Origin: Streptomyces aureocirculatus
Lineage (GTDB): Bacteria > Actinomycetota > Actinomycetes > Streptomycetales > Streptomycetaceae
Direction of reading: 5' to 3'
Assembly (NCBI RefSeq): GCF_000720475.1
Contig: NZ_JOAP01000020.1
Coordinates: 171,393-235,392, forward strand
Length of the DNA: 64,000 bases
Both the position numbers and the translations under genes were made by a program. The notes below the pieces were generated by a model. The model saw only the letters and a program-made list of their open reading frames with translations. It made no database searches and was not told where the DNA came from. Positions within the stretch are counted from its first letter, which is position 1. Every line of letters begins with the position of its first letter. Positions 58,172-64,000 of this stretch are shown in pieces.

Positions 58172-59014
58172 ATGGTCAACGTCGTACGCGCCGCACTGGT
58201 CCAGGCGACCTGGACCGGCGACACCGAATCCATGATCGCCAAGCATGAGGAGCACGCCCGCGAAGCCGCTCGGCAGGGCGCGAAGGTCATCGGCTTCCAA
58301 GAGGTCTTCAACGCTCCCTACTTCTGCCAGGTCCAGGAGAACGAGCACTACCGCTGGGCGGAGCCGGTGCCGGACGGGCCCACCGTACGCCGGATGCGGG
58401 ACCTCGCCCGGGAGACCGGCATGGTGATCGTCGTGCCCGTCTTCGAGGTCGAGCAGTCCGGCTTCTACTACAACACCGCGGCCGTCATCGACGCCGACGG
58501 CAGATGTCTGGGGAAGTACCGCAAGCATCACATCCCCCAAGTCAAGGGATTCTGGGAGAAGTTCTACTTCCGCCCCGGCAACGTGGGCTGGCCCGTCTTC
58601 GACACCGCCGTCGGCCGCGTCGGCGTCTACATCTGCTACGACCGGCACTTCCCCGAGGGCTGGCGCCAGCTCGGCCTGAACGGCGCCCAGCTCGTCTACA
58701 ACCCCTCCGCGACCTCGCGCGGCCTCTCCGCCCACCTGTGGAAGCTGGAGCAGCCCGCGGCGGCCGTCGCCAACGAGTACTTCGTGGCGGCGATCAACCG
58801 CGTCGGCCAGGAGGAGTACGGCGACAACGACTTCTACGGCACGAGTTACTTCGTGGACCCGCGCGGGCAGTTCGTCGGCGAACCGGCGAGCGACAAGGCG
58901 GAGGAACTCGTCGTGCGCGATCTCGACTTCGGCCTGGTCGACGAGGTCCGCGAACAGTGGGCGTTCTACCGGGACCGCCGCCCGGACGCGTACGAAGGGC
59001 TGGTCACACCGTGA
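58172..59014 (+). CDS. beta-ureidopropionase (nitrilase family)
   Basis: This 280-residue carbon-nitrogen hydrolase has the Glu-Lys-Cys triad: Glu in GFQEVFNAPYF, Lys in KYRKHHIPQ and Cys in ICYDRHFPEGW. It also has GTSYFVDPRG near the end. The closest activity is N-carbamoyl-beta-alanine amidohydrolase, the last step of reductive pyrimidine breakdown. It starts an operon with an aminotransferase (4-base overlap) and a dihydropyrimidinase, which supports that assignment. Confidence 0.9.
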   Translation: MVNVVRAALVQATWTGDTESMIAKHEEHAREAARQGAKVIGFQEVFNAPYFCQVQENEHYRWAEPVPDGPTVRRMRDLARETGMVIVVPVFEVEQSGFYYNTAAVIDADGRCLGKYRKHHIPQVKGFWEKFYFRPGNVGWPVFDTAVGRVGVYICYDRHFPEGWRQLGLNGAQLVYNPSATSRGLSAHLWKLEQPAAAVANEYFVAAINRVGQEEYGDNDFYGTSYFVDPRGQFVGEPASDKAEELVVRDLDFGLVDEVREQWAFYRDRRPDAYEGLVTP

Positions 59015-60291
59015 AGGACCTGCACAGCCGACACCGGGCCGTCCTGCCGGACTGGCTCGCGCTGTACTACGACACGCCGCTCGAACTCACCCACGGCGAG
59101 GGCAGGCACGTCTGGGACGCCGAGGGCCGCCGCTATCTGGACTTCTTCGGCGGCATCCTCACCACCATGACGGCCCACGCACTGCCCGAGGTCACCAAGG
59201 CCGTGGCCGACCAGGCGGGGCGGATCATCCACAGCTCGACGCTCTATCTGAACCGCCCCATGGTCGATCTCGCCGAGCGCGTCGCCACGCTCTCCGGCAT
59301 CCCGGACGCGCGCGTGTTCTTCACGACGTCGGGCACCGAGGCGAACGACACGGCCCTGCTGCTCGCGACCGCGCACCGCCGCTCCAACCAGATCCTGGCG
59401 ATGCGCAACAGCTACCACGGCCGCTCCTTCACCGCGGTCGGCATCACCGGCAACCAGACCTGGTCACCCACGAGCCTGTCGCCGTTGCAGACGCTGTACG
59501 TCCACGGCGGCGTCCGCACCCGGGGGCCCTACGCCGCCTTGAGCGACGCCGAGTTCATCGAGGCGTGCGTCGCGGATCTGCGGGACATGCTCGGCCAGGC
59601 GCGGGGCGTCGCCGCGCTGATCGCCGAGCCGGTCCAGGGCGTCGGCGGCTTCACCTCGCCCCCCGACGGCCTGTACGCCGCGTTCCGTGACGTCCTCGCC
59701 GAGCACGGCGTCCTGTGGATCGCAGACGAGGTGCAGACCGGCTGGGGCCGCACCGGCGACCACTTCTGGGGCTGGCAGGCACACGGCGCGTCGGGCCCGC
59801 CGGACCTGCTCACGTTCGCCAAGGGCATCGGCAACGGCATGTCGATCGGCGGTGTCGTCGGCCGCGCGGAGATCATGAACAGCCTCGACGCCAACTCCAT
59901 CTCCACGTTCGGCGGCTCACCGGTGACGATGGCCGCGGGGCTCGCCAACCTCACGTACCTCCTGGAGCACGATCTGCAGGGCAACGCCCGACGCGTCGGC
60001 GGCCTGCTCATCGAGCGGCTGCGAGCCGTCTGCGCGCAAGTGCCCTTCGTGCACGAGGTGCGCGGCCGCGGCCTGATGATCGGCATCGAACTCGTCAGGC
60101 CCGGCACGGACGAGGCGAACCCGCAGGCGGCCGCCGCCGTGCTCGAAGCGGCCCGCGAGGGCGGCCTGCTCATCGGCAAGGGCGGCGGGCACAGCACCAG
60201 TGTGCTGCGCATCGCACCGCCGCTCTCGCTGACGGTCACCGAAGCCGAGGAAGGCGCCGCGATCCTCGAACACGCCCTGCGGGACGCCTAG
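59011..60291 (+). CDS. class III aminotransferase
   Basis: This 426-residue PLP enzyme of aminotransferase class III has YLDFFGGILTTMTAHALPE, a GTEANDTALLLA phosphate-side motif, the Asp in IADEVQTGWGRTG and the PLP Lys in LTFAKGIGNGMS. The GTG start overlaps the previous stop. In this operon it probably transaminates beta-alanine or beta-aminoisobutyrate, the products of the preceding enzyme, to a semialdehyde (inference from neighbours). Confidence 0.9.
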   Translation: MKDLHSRHRAVLPDWLALYYDTPLELTHGEGRHVWDAEGRRYLDFFGGILTTMTAHALPEVTKAVADQAGRIIHSSTLYLNRPMVDLAERVATLSGIPDARVFFTTSGTEANDTALLLATAHRRSNQILAMRNSYHGRSFTAVGITGNQTWSPTSLSPLQTLYVHGGVRTRGPYAALSDAEFIEACVADLRDMLGQARGVAALIAEPVQGVGGFTSPPDGLYAAFRDVLAEHGVLWIADEVQTGWGRTGDHFWGWQAHGASGPPDLLTFAKGIGNGMSIGGVVGRAEIMNSLDANSISTFGGSPVTMAAGLANLTYLLEHDLQGNARRVGGLLIERLRAVCAQVPFVHEVRGRGLMIGIELVRPGTDEANPQAAAAVLEAAREGGLLIGKGGGHSTSVLRIAPPLSLTVTEAEEGAAILEHALRDA

Positions 60292-60336
60292 AGAGCATCC
60301 GCGTACGTACACGTATCACCTAGGGAGCGCATCACC

Positions 60337-61740
60337 ATGAGTACCCGCACCCTGATCCGCGGCGGGCTCGTCGTCACCGCCGCCGAGGAACTGCACGCCG
60401 ACGTGCTGATCGAGGACGGCAGGATCGCGGCGCTCGCCGCGCGCGGCACCGAGGCCGCGGCGGCCTGGACCGCGGACCGCGTCATCGACGCGAGCGAGAA
60501 GTACGTCGTCCCGGGCGGAGTCGACGCCCACACGCACATGGAGCTCCCGTTCGGCGGCACCTTCGCGTCGGACTCCTTCGAGACCGGCACGCGCGCCGCC
60601 GCCTGGGGCGGCACCACCACCATCGTCGACTTCGCCGTGCAGACCGTGGGCCGGTCCCTGCGCTCGGGTCTGGACGCCTGGCACGCCAAGGCCGACGGCA
60701 AGTGCGCGATCGACTACGCCTTCCACATGATCCTCTCCGACGTCAACGACCGGACGCTGAAGGAGATGGACCTGCTCGTGGAGGAGGGCATCACCTCCTT
60801 CAAGCTGTTCATGGCCTACCCGGGCGTCTTCTACAGCGACGACGGGCAGATCCTGCGGGCCATGCAGCGCTCCGCCGACAACGGCGGACTGATCATGATG
60901 CACGCCGAGAACGGCATCGCGATCGACGTCCTCGTGGAACAGGCCCTGCGGCGCGGCGAGACCGACCCCCGCCACCACGGCGAGGTCAGGAAGGTCCTCC
61001 TGGAGGCCGAGGCCACGCATCGCGCGATCCAGCTCGCCCGGGTCGCGGGCGCCCCGCTGTACGTCGTGCACGTCTCCGCCGAGGAGGCCGTCGCGGAGCT
61101 CGCGGCCGCGCGGGACAAGGGGCTGCCCGTCTTCGGCGAGACCTGCCCGCAGTATCTGTTCCTGTCCACCGACAACCTCGCCGAGCCGGACTTCGAGGGC
61201 GCCAAGTACGTGTGCTCGACACCGCTGCGGCCCCGCGAGCACCAGGCGGCGCTGTGGCGCGGCCTGCGCTCCAACGACCTCCAGGTCGTCTCCACCGACC
61301 ACTGCCCGTTCTGCTTCACGGGCCAGAAGGAGCTGGGCCGCGGCGACTTCTCCAAGATCCCCAACGGTCTGCCCGGGGTCGAGAACCGCATGGACCTGCT
61401 GCACCAGGCCGTCGTCGACGGGCGCATCAGCCGCCGCCGCTGGATCGAGATCGCCTGCGCGACGCCGGCCCGCATGTTCGGCCTCTACCCGAAGAAGGGC
61501 ACGATCGCGCCGGGCGCGGACGCCGACGTCGTCGTCTACGACCCCGCCGCGACCCAGGTGATCTCCGCCGAGACCCACCACATGAACGTCGACTACTCGG
61601 CGTACGAGGGCAGACAGGTCACCGGCCGCGTCGAGACCGTCCTCTCGCGCGGTGAACTCGTCGTCGAGGGGCGGGAGTTCACCGGGCGAGCCGGTCACGG
61701 CGTCTACACCCCGCGCGCCACCTGCCAGTACCTGGACTAG
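60337..61740 (+). CDS. hydA: dihydropyrimidinase (hydantoinase)
   Basis: This 467-residue cyclic amidohydrolase has metal motif DAHTHMELPFGG, the carboxylated Lys in TSFKLFMAYPG, HAEN, HVSAEE and the Asp in STDHCPF. It hydrolyses dihydrouracil or dihydrothymine (and hydantoins) to N-carbamoyl beta-amino acids, the substrate of the first gene in this operon. It starts 45 bases after the aminotransferase. A dihydropyrimidine dehydrogenase gene is not in the window. Confidence 0.93.
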   Translation: MSTRTLIRGGLVVTAAEELHADVLIEDGRIAALAARGTEAAAAWTADRVIDASEKYVVPGGVDAHTHMELPFGGTFASDSFETGTRAAAWGGTTTIVDFAVQTVGRSLRSGLDAWHAKADGKCAIDYAFHMILSDVNDRTLKEMDLLVEEGITSFKLFMAYPGVFYSDDGQILRAMQRSADNGGLIMMHAENGIAIDVLVEQALRRGETDPRHHGEVRKVLLEAEATHRAIQLARVAGAPLYVVHVSAEEAVAELAAARDKGLPVFGETCPQYLFLSTDNLAEPDFEGAKYVCSTPLRPREHQAALWRGLRSNDLQVVSTDHCPFCFTGQKELGRGDFSKIPNGLPGVENRMDLLHQAVVDGRISRRRWIEIACATPARMFGLYPKKGTIAPGADADVVVYDPAATQVISAETHHMNVDYSAYEGRQVTGRVETVLSRGELVVEGREFTGRAGHGVYTPRATCQYLD

Positions 61741-61770
61741 GGCGTGGCCGACCCATCGGACACGCCCTAG
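61737..61770. terminator. hairpin overlapping the dihydropyrimidinase stop
   Basis: CTAGGGCGTG (61737-61746) and CACGCCCTAG (61761-61770) form a perfect 10-bp stem, extended by CCGA/TCGG in the loop. The left arm includes the TAG stop. It may reduce transcription into the next gene or stabilise the message. Confidence 0.6.
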
Positions 61771-61821
61771 GCCTCGCACCTGGGTCAGGCCCTCACCGCC
61801 ATCGAGCAAGGAGGTCCCCTC

Positions 61822-62820
61822 GTGGATTTCGGACTCGTCCTGCAGACCGACCCGCCCGCCTCCGAGGTGGTCGGCCTGATGCGGCGCGCGGAGCGCAGCG
61901 GCTTCCGCTACGGCTGGACCTTCGACTCGGCGGTCCTGTGGCAGGAACCGTTCGTGATCTACAGCCGGATCCTGGAGCACACCGACCACCTCACGGTCGG
62001 ACCCATGGTGACCAACCCGGGCACCAGGACCTGGGAGGTCACCGCCTCCACCTTCGCCACGCTCAACGACATGTACGGCAACCGCACCGTGTGCGGCATC
62101 GGCCGCGGCGACTCCGCGATGCGTGTCGCGGGCCGCCGCCCGAACACCCTGGCGCGCCTCGGCGAGTGCATCGACGCAGTACGCGACCTCGCCGAGGGCC
62201 GGGAGGCCGACGTCGACGGGCAGCGCCTGCGCATCCCCTGGGTGCGGGACGGCAGGCTGCCGGTGTGGATGGCCGCGTACGGCCCGAAGGCCCTCGCGCT
62301 CGCCGGGCAGAAGGCCGACGGGTTCATCCTCCAGCTCGCGGACCCCTATCTGACGGAGTGGATGGTCAAGGCGGTGCGCGCTGCCGCCGCCGACGCGGGA
62401 CGCGACCCGTCGGCCGTCACCGTCTGCGTGGCGGCGCCCGCCTACGTCGGCGCCGATCTGGACCACGCCCGCGAGCAGTGCCGGTGGTTCGGCGGGATGG
62501 TCGGCAACCACGTCGCCGACCTCGTCACCAAGTACGGTGAGCACTCCGCGATGGTCCCGGAGGCGCTCACCGCGTACATCAAGCAGCGTGCGGGCTACGA
62601 CTACCGGCACCACGGGCGCGCAGGGAACCCCGACACCGCCTTCGTGCCCGACGAGATCGTGGACCGCTTCTGTCTGCTCGGGCCCGCCGCCGCGCACATC
62701 GACAAGCTGCGCACCCTCAAGGACCTCGGCGTGGACCAGTTCGCCCTGTACGCCATGCACGACGCGCGGGAGGCCGTCATCGACGCCTACGGCGCGGAGA
62801 TCATCCCGGCGCTCACCTGA
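61822..62820 (+). CDS. LLM-type (F420/flavin) oxidoreductase
   Basis: This 332-residue luciferase-like monooxygenase has FGLVLQTDPPASEVVG, GWTFDSAVLWQEPF, TVCGIGRGDSAMR and WMAAYGPKALALAG. The fold and pattern fit the F420-dependent LLM family often found beside hydantoinase and pyrimidine genes. It starts at GTG 61822, downstream of a hairpin, as the fourth gene of the operon. What it reduces or oxidises is unknown. Confidence 0.87.
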   Translation: MDFGLVLQTDPPASEVVGLMRRAERSGFRYGWTFDSAVLWQEPFVIYSRILEHTDHLTVGPMVTNPGTRTWEVTASTFATLNDMYGNRTVCGIGRGDSAMRVAGRRPNTLARLGECIDAVRDLAEGREADVDGQRLRIPWVRDGRLPVWMAAYGPKALALAGQKADGFILQLADPYLTEWMVKAVRAAAADAGRDPSAVTVCVAAPAYVGADLDHAREQCRWFGGMVGNHVADLVTKYGEHSAMVPEALTAYIKQRAGYDYRHHGRAGNPDTAFVPDEIVDRFCLLGPAAAHIDKLRTLKDLGVDQFALYAMHDAREAVIDAYGAEIIPALT

Positions 62821-62896
62821 CCGGAACGGCCGCCCGTTCAAGGCGTGCCGCCACGGACGCGAACGGGTGTGCGGGCGCGCATGGCATGATCCCGGC

Positions 62897-63649
62897 GTGA
62901 CTCCTCTCGCGCCGCGCCACGCCGTCGCCCTCTGCGCCCTCGTCCTGCTCGCCGCCGGGTGCGGGTCGGGCGGGTCCGGCAGGGACGACGCCGGCGGCCC
63001 CGCGACGCGGGTGGCGGGCCAGGGCGGCCTGCCCCCGTCCGCCGGGCCGACGACCCCCTCCTTCGAGGTCACCCCGGACAAACTGGAACCGGACGACCTG
63101 GACTCCGGCGCGCCCCGGTACGGTGTCCCGTCGGCCGCTGCCGAGATCCCCGACCGACCGGCGGAGGCGTCCCGCGACTGCTCCGGCAGGTCCGGCCTTC
63201 TGGTCGAACCCGGCCCCGTCGACGCGGCCATGGGCCTGCGCGCGATGACGGTGACGGCGACACACTGCGGCACCGGCACCTACCGCCTCGACGGCTACCC
63301 GGACCTGCGGGCGCTCGACGGCGACCGCGAACCCCTCGACGTACGGCCCCTGAAGGGCACGGAACAGATCACCACCGGCGTGCCCGACCCCGGCCCGCAC
63401 CCGGTGAGGCTCGGGCGCGGCGAGTCCGCGACGGTCGCCGTGGTGTGGCGCAACACCTACACCGACACCAGGAACCCCGCGGTCCTCGCCCCTCATCTGC
63501 GGGTCGTCGCCGCGCCGGGCGCTCCCGCGAGGACCATCACCCCGCACGGGGGCATCGACGTAGGGAGCACCGGGCGGATCGGTACGACGGCGTGGAAGAA
63601 GCTCACGCGCGACCGCTGGGCGGTGTCACGCGGGGGCAGTCCCGGGTGA
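62897..63649 (+). CDS. lipoprotein with DUF4232-like domain
   Basis: This 250-residue protein starts at GTG 62897 with a lipoprotein signal (VALCALVLLAAGC). The second half (MTVTATHCGTGTYRLDGYPD, then GESATVAVVWRNTY) fits DUF4232, a beta-sandwich family of exported actinobacterial proteins without known function. Residues about 25-90 are Pro/Gly/Asp-rich linker. It lies 76 bases after the LLM gene. Confidence 0.78.
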   Translation: MTPLAPRHAVALCALVLLAAGCGSGGSGRDDAGGPATRVAGQGGLPPSAGPTTPSFEVTPDKLEPDDLDSGAPRYGVPSAAAEIPDRPAEASRDCSGRSGLLVEPGPVDAAMGLRAMTVTATHCGTGTYRLDGYPDLRALDGDREPLDVRPLKGTEQITTGVPDPGPHPVRLGRGESATVAVVWRNTYTDTRNPAVLAPHLRVVAAPGAPARTITPHGGIDVGSTGRIGTTAWKKLTRDRWAVSRGGSPG

Positions 63650-63698
63650 CGCCGAGGCGCCCGCCGGGGTGGTCCCGGTTGGGCCCATGGCGTTCCGG

Positions 63699-64000
63699 TC
63701 ACTCCAAGGCGCTGCGGTCGACCCTGCGCAGCTTGGGGCGGCTGCTGGCGGACGCGTTCTTCACCGTGCGTGCCAGCTCGTCGATGTCGCCCGCTTCGAA
63801 GATCGCCCGGATGGTCACCGTGACGCCGAACGTCTTGCCGATCCTGCTGGCGAGACTGGTGGCGGTCAGGGATTCGCCGCCAAGGTCGAAGAAGTCATCG
63901 GTCATGCCGACCCGTTCGACCTTGAGCACCTGGGCGACCAGGTCGCAGAGCTGCTGCTCCTGCGGGGTGCTCGGCGGGACGTAGGCGCGGGCCGCCCCCT
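63699..64000 (-). CDS. 3' end of a third NRPS/PKS-type gene: carrier domain
   Basis: The minus strand carries the end of a gene that runs in from beyond the right edge. The visible 100 codons are one carrier domain (RAYVPPSTPQEQQLCDLV, then MTDDFFDLGGESLTATSL) and a basic tail ending RRVDRSALE. The phosphopantetheine site is in GGESL. This is the C terminus of an NRPS-like protein and marks another biosynthetic cluster to the right. Confidence 0.85.
   Translation of the reverse strand, partial: GAARAYVPPSTPQEQQLCDLVAQVLKVERVGMTDDFFDLGGESLTATSLASRIGKTFGVTVTIRAIFEAGDIDELARTVKNASASSRPKLRRVDRSALE

Noticed and set aside
60316..63279. 987-codon minus-strand ORF opposite the dihydropyrimidinase and LLM genes
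   Set aside because: It is an antisense artefact of third-position GC. No recognisable domain is present, and the plus-strand genes are intact.

Overview
The window looks like a piece of a Streptomyces (or close relative) chromosome. Base composition is very GC-rich with strong third-position GC bias. Several genes start with GTG or TTG behind AGGAGG-type ribosome sites. The content is typical of the genus: modular NRPSs with MbtH partners, an AfsR/SARP-type regulator, DrrAB-type ABC genes, Tat-exported enzymes, and a small gene with a bldA-type TTA codon. No rRNA, tRNA or CRISPR array was seen.

Left part (1-14.5 kb): the end of an NRPS gene cluster. A partial C-A-MT-T protein (A-domain pocket glycine-like, embedded N-methyltransferase, so probably N-methylglycine) is followed by a C-A-T-TE termination protein, an MbtH protein, two tandem type II thioesterases, a 1051-residue SARP/NB-ARC activator and a convergent DrrA/DrrB-like ABC exporter. 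Next (14.7-21.3 kb) comes a patchwork of small genes: a secreted Cys-containing protein divergent from a LysR regulator, a small amphipathic peptide gene, a winged-helix regulator with its membrane partner behind a 23-bp inverted repeat, an alpha/beta hydrolase and a VOC protein. It also holds decayed fragments of an IS5-type transposase and an HNH nuclease.

Middle (21.3-37.4 kb): a three-gene Tat-exported aldehyde oxidoreductase set (PaoA/B/C-like) lies 303 bp upstream of, and on the same strand as, a second NRPS. That NRPS is C-A-T-C-A-T-R and ends in a thioester reductase domain, so it should release a dipeptidyl aldehyde. It is followed by a 26-codon ORF with an excellent Shine-Dalgarno, an ABC exporter carrying an N-terminal HMA-like domain, a second MbtH protein and an acyl-CoA dehydrogenase-like flavoprotein. 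An aldehyde-releasing NRPS, its exporter and an extracytoplasmic aldehyde oxidoreductase side by side are the most interesting combination in the window. The functional link is inference.

37.4-40 kb is scarred sequence: a TTA-containing small gene, a DUF5132-like protein, partial genes, two copies of one gene 3' end flanking a GNAT acetyltransferase, and an integrase remnant. From 40 to 63.6 kb the genes look like ordinary chromosome: a PcaL-like fusion (with an odd nucleophile), an MBL-fold hydrolase, exonuclease III, DUF3093, a GluABCD-type amino acid ABC transporter, an S15 peptidase, an L,D-transpeptidase, gamma-glutamyltransferase, small regulators, a CmlR-like exporter behind decamer repeats, and a reductive pyrimidine degradation operon (beta-ureidopropionase, aminotransferase, dihydropyrimidinase, LLM oxidoreductase). 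At the extreme right edge the 3' end of a third NRPS-type gene enters on the minus strand.
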